64,000 bases of DNA from Actinocrinis sp035605935 (GCF_035605935.1 NZ_DATNGK010000135.1:1-64000), one strand, 5' to 3'. Positions 39,354 through 48,227 are shown, numbered from the stretch's first letter. Program-made: numbers and translations. The notes: generated from the sequence alone by a model not told the origin.

Positions 39354-42350
39354 TCACGGCCCCGAGGCGTACTCGACGACCTGCTGGAACGTCGGCCGGT
39401 TCTGCCAGTTCGTCGGACTGTCGGTGATGCCACCGAGCGGGTCCTGGACGATGCTGTCCGCGCACCACTGGTCGCCTGCCGAGCAGGTCGAGTCGGCCGG
39501 GTACACCGTCGCGGCGGACTCGGCCGCGGCCTGCGTCAGCGAGCTGAGCAGCGCGCTCCGGCAAGCGGACAGATTGCCGCCGCCGCAGTACGCCACCGGT
39601 AGCGGGTCGGTGACGCTCTGTCCGAGTTCCTTACGCAGATCCTTGCTGACGTAGCCCCACCAGCCGTATTGGAACGACGAGCCCTTGTGCGGCTGCGCTT
39701 CGGTCGACGAGACCACCGTCCCGCTCACCGTGATCTGCTGGCCCGCCGACGGGGACTCATTGACCTGCATCGCGTTGACCAGCGCGTTGAATAGGTTCGT
39801 ACCCATTCCGGACTGGAACTCGGCCTGGATCAGCAGCGGCCACCAGGCGTCGAACACCTGGAGCGCGGCCGCGTTCTGATAGGCCTTCGAACCGGCCGCG
39901 GTCGGCGTGAGCGTCGCCCCGGCATTGAGCCAGGTCGTCAACTCGTCGACCAAGGCCTTCTGGTTCGCGTCGGTGACCGGCTGGCTGTTGATGACCTGGA
40001 GCAGCAGCGGCAACACCTGCTTGCCGCGCAGGTCGGTCAACGCCGCCTTCTCCATCACCTGCACCAGCGCGGGCCGGGTGAACTTCGCCCCGGTCGCCAA
40101 GTACGCCTTCACGCCCTGGTCGAGCAGGTCGACCCGCTGAACCGGACCCCAGCTGAAGTTGCCGTCCGCCGCGCTGTAGTCGAGGGACTGCTTGTTGTTC
40201 CAGCTGACGTAGTAGTCCTGGTCGATCGAGTTCGGATGGCTTGACGGCGCCGTGTAGCTCGCCGAGTTAGTGGTCGGGTTGTACCCCTGCCATTCGTCGG
40301 CGGCGGTCCCCCACATCGGCAGGTTCGGGTCGGTCCCGGCCGCGCGTACCGGGTTCAGGCCCGAGTTGAAGTACGCGACGTGGGCCGAGTTGACGTAGAA
40401 CCAGTTGAAGTCGTAGCCGATGTTCGAGGCCGCGCTCTCGAAGCCCTGCGGCGTGGACATGACGCTCGGATCGTTGAACATCTGGAAGCCGATGGCGGAA
40501 TCCGCTTCGTGCATGTACGTCGAACGCAGCGCCGTATACGCCACGGGCACGCCGCCGACCGTAGCGGTGTAGTCGACGAGCCCGTACTTAGTGCGATACG
40601 TCGTCAAGTCGTAGGAGCCGGCCGCGGTGCTGTCGGCGACGGTCGGGCTCCACGAGTCGTGCGCCACCATCTTGTCCATCGGTGTGCAGACGCCGTGGTA
40701 CAGGTACGAAGTCGAGCTTGTGGTGGGCTTGGAGCCGTCCGCGTTGCACAGCGTGACCGCGTACGTGTCGGTGGTGTCCTGCTCGCTGGAGGTCGCGCTC
40801 CAGGAGTAGCTGGGGCCGCGGCCGAGTTCCACATACAGGTTGAACCCGGAGAAGGCGGCTCCGCGGGCGCTGATACCCGGACCCTCGATCTCCTCCAGCA
40901 TGAGCAGCTGCGGAGCGAAGTACCCGGTCTGCGGGCCGAACACCGCGATCGGATGGCCTGACGCGCTGTTAGCCGCGGAGATGACCAGCGCGTTGGACAT
41001 GCCCGGGTGCTGCTGGCCGGGCCCGGGCATGTCGATGCCGGGCGCCGCGCCGTTGTTGTAAATGCCGTTGAGCGCGCTGAGCTTTCCGCTCGTCTGCGCG
41101 CGCAGCGAGGCCGGAAGCTTCGCGGCAAGCTTGGTGTCAGCCGCTTGCACGGCCTTGGCGGTCGCGGCATTGGTAGCCGCCTTTGCCGTGGCCGAGGCCT
41201 TCACCGCGCTGGTGCTCGCGGAGCCGGTCGCGTTCTGCACGACGTTGACACCCTGCACCGAGCCGGAATCGGGCATCGCGGTGCCAGTGACTGCGCCGGA
41301 CGTCTCGCCGTAGGGGAAGCTCTGGCCGTTGTGCAGGGTCAGCGTTGCCTCGGGGTCGTTCTGCTCGCGCAGCGCGGCCCAGATCGCGTCACCCTGAGTG
41401 ACCCCGTACGCCGACTCGGCCGCCTCCTTCACCAGCGCGGACTGCACCTCGGTGCCGCCGCCGTTGCCGAACAGGCCGCCGATGACGCCGGCGATGGCGA
41501 TCAGGTCGGTCTCGGTGAAGTTCGCCATCGACTGCCCGGTGAGGTCGTACTCGCCGGGGAAGTCGTTGGCGGCTTTGACGACCGAGATGTAGTTGTTGAC
41601 GCCGGCCAGGTAGTTGTCCGCGTCCGCCTTAAGCTGCGCGCCACGGGCGCCGTCCGCGGCCAGCGCGTTGACCTGCGCCTGGAGATCGGCCTCGGTGTAG
41701 GGGGCGGTCCGCCACACGTTCTGTTCGAGCCCTCGGTTGGCGGGTGCGCCGCCGGCGAAGGAGGTCAGCTCGGCCCGTCCGATGTGCCGGAACAGGTCCA
41801 TGACCCACAGCCGGTCCTCGGCGCCCGCGTATCCGGCTCCGAACTCGGTCTCGGCCCTGGTTTGGCCGTAGATGTGCGGGATGTCAGCGGTGTCTCGCTG
41901 GATCGTGACTCCGGTTTCCGGTGTCTCGGTACGCGTGATGCTGGTGGCACCGAGGGAGGAGTCGTTGTAGAAGTTGTTGATCTGAGCGGTCGTCAGCCCC
42001 GTGTAGGAATTGACCAGGTTGTCATACTTGGTCAGCTGATCGTTGTTGTTCGATGGATGTACGCCGAAGACCTTGAACAGGATGATGTCGGCGAGGGTTT
42101 CGGACCCGTTCTCTCCCGGGGGGAGAATGTCGGAGCATTGACCCCCGCAGTAGTCGGTCGGCGAGGTGACGGCGGTCGCTCGTGAAGCGACGTTCGACGC
42201 CACTGCCTGCGCCTGACCGGCGGCTGCCGACACCAATAGCGCCGCGGTCGCGGCCGCGACGGTGAACAGGTGTGGACGGCGGGTGTAAGGACGGCGCCCG
42301 AATGGGCGCCGGATGCTGGTGGGGACGGTGTGGGTGTGGGTTGGGCGCAC
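39354..42350 (-). CDS. Secreted penicillin acylase family Ntn hydrolase
   Basis: A 998-aa precursor of the penicillin/acyl-homoserine-lactone acylase family. An Arg-rich signal peptide (to about residue 50, ending SAAAGQAQA) directs export. The alpha chain starts VTIQRDTADIPHIYG, a spacer of low-complexity Ala/Lys sequence precedes the autocleavage site, and Ser452 in GMSNALVIS is the expected N-terminal nucleophile of the beta chain (FGPQTGYFAPQLLMLEE follows). Substrates could be penicillins, N-acyl-homoserine lactones, or other acyl amides; sequence alone does not say. The spacer is unusually Ala-rich. An exact palindrome (42409-42424) lies upstream. Confidence 0.92.
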   Translation of the reverse strand: MRPTHTHTVPTSIRRPFGRRPYTRRPHLFTVAAATAALLVSAAAGQAQAVASNVASRATAVTSPTDYCGGQCSDILPPGENGSETLADIILFKVFGVHPSNNNDQLTKYDNLVNSYTGLTTAQINNFYNDSSLGATSITRTETPETGVTIQRDTADIPHIYGQTRAETEFGAGYAGAEDRLWVMDLFRHIGRAELTSFAGGAPANRGLEQNVWRTAPYTEADLQAQVNALAADGARGAQLKADADNYLAGVNNYISVVKAANDFPGEYDLTGQSMANFTETDLIAIAGVIGGLFGNGGGTEVQSALVKEAAESAYGVTQGDAIWAALREQNDPEATLTLHNGQSFPYGETSGAVTGTAMPDSGSVQGVNVVQNATGSASTSAVKASATAKAATNAATAKAVQAADTKLAAKLPASLRAQTSGKLSALNGIYNNGAAPGIDMPGPGQQHPGMSNALVISAANSASGHPIAVFGPQTGYFAPQLLMLEEIEGPGISARGAAFSGFNLYVELGRGPSYSWSATSSEQDTTDTYAVTLCNADGSKPTTSSTSYLYHGVCTPMDKMVAHDSWSPTVADSTAAGSYDLTTYRTKYGLVDYTATVGGVPVAYTALRSTYMHEADSAIGFQMFNDPSVMSTPQGFESAASNIGYDFNWFYVNSAHVAYFNSGLNPVRAAGTDPNLPMWGTAADEWQGYNPTTNSASYTAPSSHPNSIDQDYYVSWNNKQSLDYSAADGNFSWGPVQRVDLLDQGVKAYLATGAKFTRPALVQVMEKAALTDLRGKQVLPLLLQVINSQPVTDANQKALVDELTTWLNAGATLTPTAAGSKAYQNAAALQVFDAWWPLLIQAEFQSGMGTNLFNALVNAMQVNESPSAGQQITVSGTVVSSTEAQPHKGSSFQYGWWGYVSKDLRKELGQSVTDPLPVAYCGGGNLSACRSALLSSLTQAAAESAATVYPADSTCSAGDQWCADSIVQDPLGGITDSPTNWQNRPTFQQVVEYASGP

Positions 42351-42408
42351 TGCTGACGCTCCGAAGGCAGGAAGAACAGGCGGTGAGGAGTGCCTTGCGT
42401 CGCGTCAA

Positions 42409-42424
42409 CCTACTCGTGAGTAGG
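42409..42424. promoter_or_regulatory. Perfect palindrome upstream of acylase gene
   Basis: CCTACTC-GT-GAGTAGG is an exact 7-2-7 inverted repeat, 59 bp upstream of the acylase start and inside the 393-bp gap 42351-42743. Symmetry and size fit a TetR or MarR operator. No matching regulator gene is adjacent. Confidence 0.5.
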
Positions 42425-42661
42425 GTAAAGAGTCAGTCAGCGCACTGCCAAGACTGAGCTAAAACATGAGGATCATTCAAATTCCGCGTAACGGGCCGCG
42501 CGGTGCGTGGACGCCCGGTTCCGCCTCGTGGCAGGGACCCGCGGGACCTGTGGGGGTGAGGCCCGTGGGGGCGGGGCTCTGCTCGTACGGCGGAACCGGG
42601 ACGGTATCAGGATTCGTAATCAGCGCCCGGACACGTCCCGTGCACCGTCACGTGGGTGATG

Positions 42662-42743
42662 CGGTGTTCTGTACTGCGGTCTTTCGGTGTTTCGGTGCTG
42701 CGTTGTTCGATACTGCGTTGTTCGGTACTGCGATAGTGCGGTG
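42662..42743. repeat. Imperfect 15-bp tandem repeats after DUF397 gene
   Basis: Units based on CGTTGTTCGGTACTG occur at 42701-42715 and 42716-42730 (14 of 15 identical), with degraded copies at 42662-42676 and 42685-42700. They directly abut the stop of the DUF397 gene. The rest of the gap 42351-42661 shows no gene. Confidence 0.6.
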
Positions 42744-42986
42744 TTATCCGAGCAGGAAGTCCGCGCCGCCGGTCTTGGCCGCCTCGATGAAGGCGGACAG
42801 TTCCGAGACGGTGTACACCAGGGCCGGCCCCTCCGGGTCGGTGGACTGGCGCATCGCGATCCTGCCGTCCTGCAGCTTGAGGACCTCGACGCAGTTTCCG
42901 CCGTTCCCTCCGCTCCAGGGCTTCATCCAGCCATGCTGACCCAGGTGGGTCGCCGGCATTCCGTTGTATATGTCGGTGTCGGTCAT
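42744..42986 (-). CDS. DUF397 domain protein
   Basis: An 80-aa protein with the DUF397 pattern: WMKPWSGGNGGNCVEV, then IAMRQSTDPEGPALVYT and a final FIEAAKTGGADF. Such proteins are the small partners of XRE-DUF5753 regulators in actinomycetes. It lies 2 bp after the XRE gene, whose last codons provide its AAGGAG ribosome site, so the pair is translated together. Streptomyces paralogues affect development and antibiotic production. Confidence 0.92.
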   Translation of the reverse strand: MTDTDIYNGMPATHLGQHGWMKPWSGGNGGNCVEVLKLQDGRIAMRQSTDPEGPALVYTVSELSAFIEAAKTGGADFLLG

Positions 42987-42988
42987 TT

Positions 42989-43855
42989 CTAGATCTCCTT
43001 GCGAATGCCACTGAGATACGCCTCAGTGGATGGTGCGGGTGCGGCTTGTGCGCACATCCGGTCCAATGCCTCCAGGTAGACGGACACGTCATCGCGGTCG
43101 TCGATGTAGACGGCCCCGGTCAGCGATTCGCCGTAGACGATGTCCGGCAGTTCCTGGAAGCGGAACCGGAAGATACAGAACGGCCCGTACATCGCGGGAT
43201 GCGGACCGGCCGCGAACGGCATCACCTGGAGAGTCACATTGGGCTGCGAACAAGCCTCGATCAGCCGGTCCACCTGAGCGCGCAGCACCTTGCGGTCGGC
43301 CGCGCGCCGGAAGACCGTCTCATCCATGACGCCCCAGAACCGTGGCGCGTTGTCACGGCTCAGCAAAGACTGACGCTCGACCCGCAGATCGACCAGCCGG
43401 TTGATCTCCGGATCGGGGGCGTGCGGAAGGCCCGCGCGCAGCACCGTACGTGCGTAATCGGGCGTCTGCAGCAGCCCATGCACGTAGTGCGGCTCGTAGG
43501 CACGGATGAGCGCGGCCTCGACCTCCAGGCTGACGTGCGCGCTGAACCAGTCAGGCAGCACGTCCCGGTAGCGGTGCCACCAGCCGGGCTGGTTGGCCTC
43601 GCGCACCAGGGCCAGGAAGGCCTCGATCTCGCTGGGCTCGGTGACGCCGTACATGCGCAAGAGCCGGTCGACATAGAGAATCTTGAGGCTGACCTCAGCC
43701 TTCTCCATGCGCCGGATCGTGGAATGCGTGACGTCCAAGGCCGCCGCGGCCTCCTCGTAGCCGAGCCCGGCCTGCTTGCGCAGGTCCTCGAGTCGCTTGC
43801 CAAGGACCATTCGCATCACCGTCGGGGCGCCACCCGACGACCGTACGTCACCGCT
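42989..43855 (-). CDS. XRE regulator with DUF5753 (WhiJ-like)
   Basis: A 288-aa regulator. The Cro/CI-type helix-turn-helix spans about residues 18-75 (LRKQAGLGYEEAAAALDV, then STIRRMEKAE), and DUF5753 fills about 95-280, including HYVHGLLQTPDYARTVLRAG and VMPFAAGPHPAMYGPFCIF. GTG 43855 follows GGAGG at 6 nt, better than GTG 43873. With the DUF397 gene and the divergent ATPase it forms a WhiJ/AbaA-like module, in which the small partner relieves repression by the XRE protein in known cases. Confidence 0.92.
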   Translation of the reverse strand, partial: SGDVRSSGGAPTVMRMVLGKRLEDLRKQAGLGYEEAAAALDVTHSTIRRMEKAEVSLKILYVDRLLRMYGVTEPSEIEAFLALVREANQPGWWHRYRDVLPDWFSAHVSLEVEAALIRAYEPHYVHGLLQTPDYARTVLRAGLPHAPDPEINRLVDLRVERQSLLSRDNAPRFWGVMDETVFRRAADRKVLRAQVDRLIEACSQPNVTLQVMPFAAGPHPAMYGPFCIFRFRFQELPDIVYGESLTGAVYIDDRDDVSVYLEALDRMCAQAAPAPSTEAYLSGIRKEI

Positions 43856-43957
43856 CACGTTCTGCCTCCGCACCGGCCGCCATGCGGCTCAGTGTGCCAT
43901 GTCGGTAACGCAGCGAACAGTCTGCTCATCCGATTCTGCAATTTCCAGGTTGACTCT

Positions 43958-43986
43958 TGCCATCCGTTGCTGGCGGACAGCATAGT
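43958..43986 (+). promoter_or_regulatory. Candidate promoter of ATPase gene
   Basis: TTGCCA (43958-43963), 17 bp, then CATAGT (43981-43986). Transcription from it would begin near the GTG at 43994, which is in frame with the ATPase gene, so a leaderless longer form of that protein is possible. Confidence 0.4.
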
Positions 43987-44071
43987 GATTCCTGTGATTC
44001 AGCGTCCGCAGTCGCCGCCGACGGCGCGCCGCGCGAGGCCCGATCACCTCGGCGCGGAAGGCGAGACGCTC

Positions 44072-44626
44072 GTGAACCGTTCCCACCCGGCCTCGGCGGC
44101 CATTCCGGCGGCGTTCGATGCCGCCGCGAGCGCAGCCGATGAGGACGGACCGGCGCATTCCAGTCCGGCCGCCATCACGACGGCCGTCCTTCCCGCGCAT
44201 AACTTCCATGGCGAGTCCGGGTTCCTGCACCGCGACGTTTTCCACCTGCCGGCGCACGGAGCCAGCGTGTCCACCGCGCGCAGCCGGATCACCGAGCAGC
44301 TGCACGACTGGGGCGTCGGCGAGTCGGTATATGAGGACGCGGCGCTGATCGTCAGCGAGCTGTTCACCAACGCGCTCGTGCACACGGACAGCAGCGAGAT
44401 CACCTGCCAGCTGCAGACCACCGCGCAGACCGTGTACCTCGCGATCACCGATCAGGGCTGCGGCCCGTCGGGGCCGCGGGTCCGGGAGCCTGACGCCGAG
44501 AGCGGCCGCGGCCTGATTCTGGTCAGCGCGCTCGCCCAGCTGTGGGGCGTGAATACGGAACATGGCTGCGGCCGTACCGTGTGGGCGATGCTGCCCTGGG
44601 CTCTGCCCTCCGCCGACACCGCCTGA
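44072..44626 (+). CDS. RsbW-like ATP-binding protein (HATPase_c_2)
   Basis: A 184-aa protein with the anti-sigma-factor-type histidine-kinase ATPase fold. The N box reads VSELFTNALVHT, the G1 region AITDQGCGPSGP, and G2 ESGRGLILVSALA with WGV following. Residues 1-60 are Ala-rich and less ordered. Many actinomycete relatives accompany XRE/DUF397 pairs. Start GTG 44072 is tentative; a GTG at 43994 beside a possible promoter would add 26 residues. No cognate sigma or anti-anti-sigma gene is next to it. Confidence 0.87.
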   Translation: MNRSHPASAAIPAAFDAAASAADEDGPAHSSPAAITTAVLPAHNFHGESGFLHRDVFHLPAHGASVSTARSRITEQLHDWGVGESVYEDAALIVSELFTNALVHTDSSEITCQLQTTAQTVYLAITDQGCGPSGPRVREPDAESGRGLILVSALAQLWGVNTEHGCGRTVWAMLPWALPSADTA

Positions 44627-44793
44627 CAGGTTCTCGACGCCCCGACCGCCGCGATGAGCTGCCGGAAGAGGGCCGCAAGCCCGTTCGGAAAAATCTTTCC
44701 CGACGCCGGTGAACCGATCCCGGCATCCGCACGTGCTTTCGCCTCAGGGACAGCCTTCGAAGAGCGAAGGAACATGAAACGGCGAGGGCCCGG

Positions 44794-45609
44794 ATGACCA
44801 GCACGTCTGATCTGAACATCGCCGGATCACCGATCTACGAGAGTCTCGTAGCCACCAGCGGTGATCCGTATCAGCCCCCCGCCTATCAGCTGCCCGACGT
44901 GTACGGCTCGGGCTCAGAGGTCGCCGCGTACGGCGACGGCTCGGGCGGCGGCGCCGGCGGAGCGGGACCCGGCTGGGACAGCGGCGCGCAGTGGGGCGGC
45001 GCGGGCGGTGGCCTGCCACCGAACGCCGGACCCGCCATGCTCTCGCAGTTCCTCGGCCGCATGCTCGGCGACGGGCAGAGCTGGGTCGCGGTCATGATCT
45101 TCGGCGGCCCGATCGCCGATCAGCTGCGCCAGAACCAGTTCATGCAGCAGTTCGGCACAAATCCGCAATACGCCCCACCGGGCGCGTCAGGGTACGCTAA
45201 CGTTCCCGGTTACGGCTTCGGCGGCGGCTTCGGCTATGGGTCGAACAATGCCGGTGGCATGACCGAAGGCGCGATGGCGCAGGCATATCAGCAGGCTTAC
45301 CAATGGGCGGCGCAGCAGCAGGCAGCGCTCGCCGCCAGCCAGTTCGAGCCGGCGCTGCCCGCGCTTCCCCCGGCCCCGGACCCGGCCATGGTCCCCGGAC
45401 TGGGCGCGCCCCCGGCGCTGCCTCCGGCCGAAGCCACGCAGACTTTCGGTGGGATGCTCAGCGAGGACTGGGCCGGTTGGCTCGGCCAGACCGCGCAGGG
45501 CGCCCGCCCGCAAAGCGAGGAGGAGATGGACGAACCGCCGTACGATGCCGGCGGCGGCGGATGGAGCAGCCGGCTCGGAGCAGCCATGCGAGAACTCCGT
45601 GGCAGATAG
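44794..45609 (+). CDS. Gly/Ala/Pro-rich hypothetical protein
   Basis: Not recognised. The 271-aa protein begins with a polar piece, then a Gly/Ala-rich stretch (about 47-75), a hydrophobic amphipathic core (about 82-110; AMLSQFLGRMLGDGQSWVAV), a Tyr/Gly-rich part, an Ala/Gln helix (about 155-175) and a Pro/Ala linker before an acidic C-terminus. No signal peptide or clear membrane helix is present. Regular codon use supports a real gene, and a GAGGG precedes the ATG. It lies 40 bp ahead of the ECF sigma gene on the same strand, so may belong to its regulon or complex. Confidence 0.7.
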   Translation: MTSTSDLNIAGSPIYESLVATSGDPYQPPAYQLPDVYGSGSEVAAYGDGSGGGAGGAGPGWDSGAQWGGAGGGLPPNAGPAMLSQFLGRMLGDGQSWVAVMIFGGPIADQLRQNQFMQQFGTNPQYAPPGASGYANVPGYGFGGGFGYGSNNAGGMTEGAMAQAYQQAYQWAAQQQAALAASQFEPALPALPPAPDPAMVPGLGAPPALPPAEATQTFGGMLSEDWAGWLGQTAQGARPQSEEEMDEPPYDAGGGGWSSRLGAAMRELRGR

Positions 45610-45649
45610 CACTACTCTTCCGAAGCCCTACCCACTCGGAGTGGAACTG

Positions 45650-46237
45650 TTGAACCGGTCGTTTGGCAGGACCCTGCCAACCAAGGCGGATCAGTCCCGA
45701 AAACCGGCGCGTACCAGCGAGGACCGGCTGAGGGCGCTCTACGCGGAGCACGCCGGCCCGCTGCTCGGATACGCGCTGCGGCTGCTGCACGGTGACCGCT
45801 CGGCCGCCGAGGACGTGGTGCAGGAGACCCTGCTGCGGGCCTGGACCCATCCTGAGGCGATGGACCCGTCGCGCGGCTCGCCGCGCAACTGGCTGTTCAC
45901 GGTGGCCCGCAACCTGGTCATCGATGCCATCAGGGCACGCAAGACCCGCCCGCCCGAGGTCGGCGAGGGGCGCCTAGGGGAGGACTGGGCGCAGTCGCTG
46001 GCCGACACCGGCGCCGACCCGTACGACCGCAGCCTGGACGCCTGGGAACTGGCCGAGGTGGTGGCCGTGCTCTCCCCGGAGCACCGGGCCGTGCTTGTGG
46101 AAACCTATTACCATGGGGCGTCCGTCGCGCAGGCCGCGAAGACGCTCGGCATACCTCCTGGAACCGTAAAGTCCCGCACCTACTACGCATTGAGAGCCCT
46201 GCGGCTCGCCTGTGAGGAACGGGGGGTTACTCCGTGA
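45650..46237 (+). CDS. ECF RNA polymerase sigma factor
   Basis: A 195-aa ECF sigma factor: region 2 at about residues 25-95 (YAEHAGPLLGYALRLLHGD, AAEDVVQETLLRAWTHPE) and region 4 at about 135-185 (LSPEHRAVLVETYYHG, then GIPPGTVKSRTYYALRAL). It belongs to the zinc-finger anti-sigma-controlled type. TTG 45650 is preceded by GGAG at 8 nt; GTG 45641 is an alternative. Its stop overlaps the anti-sigma start (GTGA), the standard coupled arrangement. Confidence 0.92.
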   Translation: MNRSFGRTLPTKADQSRKPARTSEDRLRALYAEHAGPLLGYALRLLHGDRSAAEDVVQETLLRAWTHPEAMDPSRGSPRNWLFTVARNLVIDAIRARKTRPPEVGEGRLGEDWAQSLADTGADPYDRSLDAWELAEVVAVLSPEHRAVLVETYYHGASVAQAAKTLGIPPGTVKSRTYYALRALRLACEERGVTP

Positions 46238-47187
46238 CCGATCGCTCGCACGCGGGCGCCGGGTCCGGTCGGGGAAGGACCGGACCGCCTGGCTACCCGC
46301 CCGGTTATCCGCCGGCGGCAGACTCCTGCTCGCCGGATCAACGCATCGCGCTGGGCTCTTACGCGCTCGGCGCACTGGACCCGGCCGAGGCCGACCAGGT
46401 CCGTATTCACTTGGTGGACTGCGCAGCCTGCCGCGCCGAGTACCGCGAGCTTGCCGCGGTACCGGCGGTGCTGGCCCGCATCACCGAGACCGAAATGGCA
46501 GCCGGACCGGTACCCCCGGACGGCGAACTGCTGACCCGGCTGCTGGAGAAGGCCGCGGCTCGGGAGGCGTCGGGTCGGGGCGCGGTGCCCAACTCGGCGG
46601 CTTCCTCGCCCGCCTCCGCCTGGAGCTCGGGGCCGGGCTCGTCCGGATTCGCCGGCGACCCCGATCTCGACCTGTCCCCCGGCGGTTCGAGCCACTCCGG
46701 GCGCGCGCGACGTCGGCGTCCGGCGCGGCAGAAGTCGGCCGGGCATCAGAAATCCGGCCTGCTTTCGAGCCTGTGGTCCGGCAGCCTGATGCGCCGCGTC
46801 TCCATCGCGGCGGCCGGCGGCGTCCTGGCCGCGACCGCGGTGATCAGCGTGTACGCGGGGACCGCCGGCTCGAACGCGCCGGTGACGACGACGATCAACG
46901 CGGCCAACGCGGCGATGGGCATCACCGGCACGGTCCAGTACCACGCGACAGAGTGGGGCAGCTGGGTCCAGGTCACGATGCACAACGTCCCGCCGGGCGA
47001 CGACTGCATGCTCCTCGCGGTCGACGGCAAGGGCGATCGCGTAGTGGCCAGCACCTGGTGGGCTCCGTCTAGCGGCACGGCCACCATCCCCGGCGGGGTG
47101 GCGATGCAGGCGAGTGAGATCTCGAAGTTCCAGGTGGTGACGGCCACCGGCAAGACCCTGCTGGACGTGCCTGTGCAGCACTCATAA
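46234..47187 (+). CDS. Membrane anti-sigma factor with zinc finger
   Basis: A 317-aa partner of the overlapping ECF sigma factor. The N-terminal zinc-finger anti-sigma motif is H59-x3-C63-x2-C66 (HLVDCAAC) after ALGALDPAEADQV; a disordered Ser/Gly/Arg stretch follows, one membrane helix spans about 188-207, and the last 100 residues form a beta-rich extracellular domain (YHATEWGSWVQVTMHNVPPG, CMLLAVDGKG) as in RskA-type anti-sigmas. It would hold the sigma factor at the membrane until an envelope signal triggers release. A terminator follows (47203-47250). Confidence 0.92.
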   Translation: MTDRSHAGAGSGRGRTGPPGYPPGYPPAADSCSPDQRIALGSYALGALDPAEADQVRIHLVDCAACRAEYRELAAVPAVLARITETEMAAGPVPPDGELLTRLLEKAAAREASGRGAVPNSAASSPASAWSSGPGSSGFAGDPDLDLSPGGSSHSGRARRRRPARQKSAGHQKSGLLSSLWSGSLMRRVSIAAAGGVLAATAVISVYAGTAGSNAPVTTTINAANAAMGITGTVQYHATEWGSWVQVTMHNVPPGDDCMLLAVDGKGDRVVASTWWAPSSGTATIPGGVAMQASEISKFQVVTATGKTLLDVPVQHS

Positions 47188-47202
47188 CCCGGGATGGGTT
47201 GG

Positions 47203-47250
47203 CGCCCCCGAGGCGGCCGAGACCAGACGGCTCGGTCCGCTTCGGGGGCG
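47203..47250. terminator. Terminator after sigma/anti-sigma operon
   Basis: CGCCCCCGAGGCGG (47203-47216) pairs with CCGCTTCGGGGGCG (47237-47250), 14 bp with one G-U pair, beginning 16 bp after the anti-sigma stop. A weakly T-rich tail follows. Confidence 0.8.
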
Positions 47251-47293
47251 TTGGTATGTCTCGATAGGCGTGTCTCTATAGGCTCTTGGGACT

Positions 47294-48169
47294 GTGACGC
47301 CATCCGACCCGGTGACCGGGACGCAGAGGTACGCCGAGCCGAGCGAGACAGAGCCCGAAATCCCGCTTGTCGGCGGGGACGTCACCGAAGGCGTCGTGCG
47401 CGTCGGCGAGACGGTGCGCAGGCCGATCGGCGCCAATGCGCCGCTGGTGCACGCGCTGCTGCGCTACCTCGAATCGGTCGGTTTCCAGGGCGCGCCGAGG
47501 CTCCTCGGCATCGACGCGGCGGGCCGCGAGGTGCTGACGTTCATCCACGGAGAGGTGGCCGCTCGGCCGAGGCCGGCATGGATCGCGGACGAGCGGCGGC
47601 TGGTGTCGGTCGGTGAATTCCTGCGCGAATACGACGATGCCGCAGCCGGGTTCACGCTACCTGAGGGGATCCGGGCGTTTCAGGGATCGGCGGCGCCGCA
47701 GGACCCGGACCGGCCACCGCCTCCGCCCTATCCCGTCGAGTTGGTCGGCCACATGGACGTCTCACCGGACAACATTGTGTTCCGGGACGGCCGGGCGGTC
47801 GCGCTCATCGATTTCGACCTGGCCAAGCCGGTCTCGAGGGTTGACGAAGTACAGAACGCGATGCGCTTCTGGGCGCCGTTCGAGGACCCCGCCGACCGCG
47901 ACCCGCTGCTTCGCGACGTCGACGTCCCGCGCCGATGCCGGATCCTCGCCGACGCGTACGGGCTGTCGGACATCGATCGCTCTCGTGTCGTGGAGGTCGC
48001 AGTGCTGCGTGCGCGCCGTATCTGGTTCTCGATGCGCTACATCGCGCAGGCGGAGGGAGGCGGCTGGGCGCGCATGTGGGAGGCCGGAGTCGGCGACGAG
48101 ATCAAGCGGCGCGAGGCCTGGCTGGAGCGCAACGGAGCGGCGATCGAGGCGGCGTTGACCGCCGCCTAG
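47294..48169 (+). CDS. Aminoglycoside phosphotransferase (APH)-family kinase
   Basis: A 291-aa protein of the APH/choline kinase fold. The catalytic loop reads GHMDVSPDNIVF (Asp base with the metal-binding Asn), followed by ALIDFDLAKP, whose Asp chelates magnesium. The N-lobe has RRPIGANAPLVHALLRYL and VLTFIHGEV, typical of the APH family. Such proteins phosphorylate small alcohols or sugars, and antibiotic resistance should not be assumed. GTG 47294 has no strong ribosome site; TATAGG stands 12-17 bp upstream. It is single, closed by a terminator. Confidence 0.87.
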   Translation: MTPSDPVTGTQRYAEPSETEPEIPLVGGDVTEGVVRVGETVRRPIGANAPLVHALLRYLESVGFQGAPRLLGIDAAGREVLTFIHGEVAARPRPAWIADERRLVSVGEFLREYDDAAAGFTLPEGIRAFQGSAAPQDPDRPPPPPYPVELVGHMDVSPDNIVFRDGRAVALIDFDLAKPVSRVDEVQNAMRFWAPFEDPADRDPLLRDVDVPRRCRILADAYGLSDIDRSRVVEVAVLRARRIWFSMRYIAQAEGGGWARMWEAGVGDEIKRREAWLERNGAAIEAALTAA

Positions 48170-48191
48170 AGGCGGCCTCGGACGCGCGACC

Positions 48192-48227
48192 GGCCCGCGT
48201 ACCCTGACTTTCCAAGGTACGCGGGCC
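48192..48227. terminator. Bidirectional terminator between convergent genes
   Basis: GGCCCGCGTACC (48192-48203) and GGTACGCGGGCC (48216-48227) pair perfectly around 12 nt, between the ends of the APH-like gene and the converging surface-protein gene. Confidence 0.85.

Noticed and set aside
41007..42185. 392-codon plus-strand open frame opposite the acylase
   Set aside because: It is antisense to a clear penicillin-acylase gene and carries no recognisable domain.
47294..48169. Antibiotic resistance gene from APH similarity
   Set aside because: The catalytic motifs fit the broad APH/choline kinase superfamily, and no resistance-type subfamily features or mobile context are visible.
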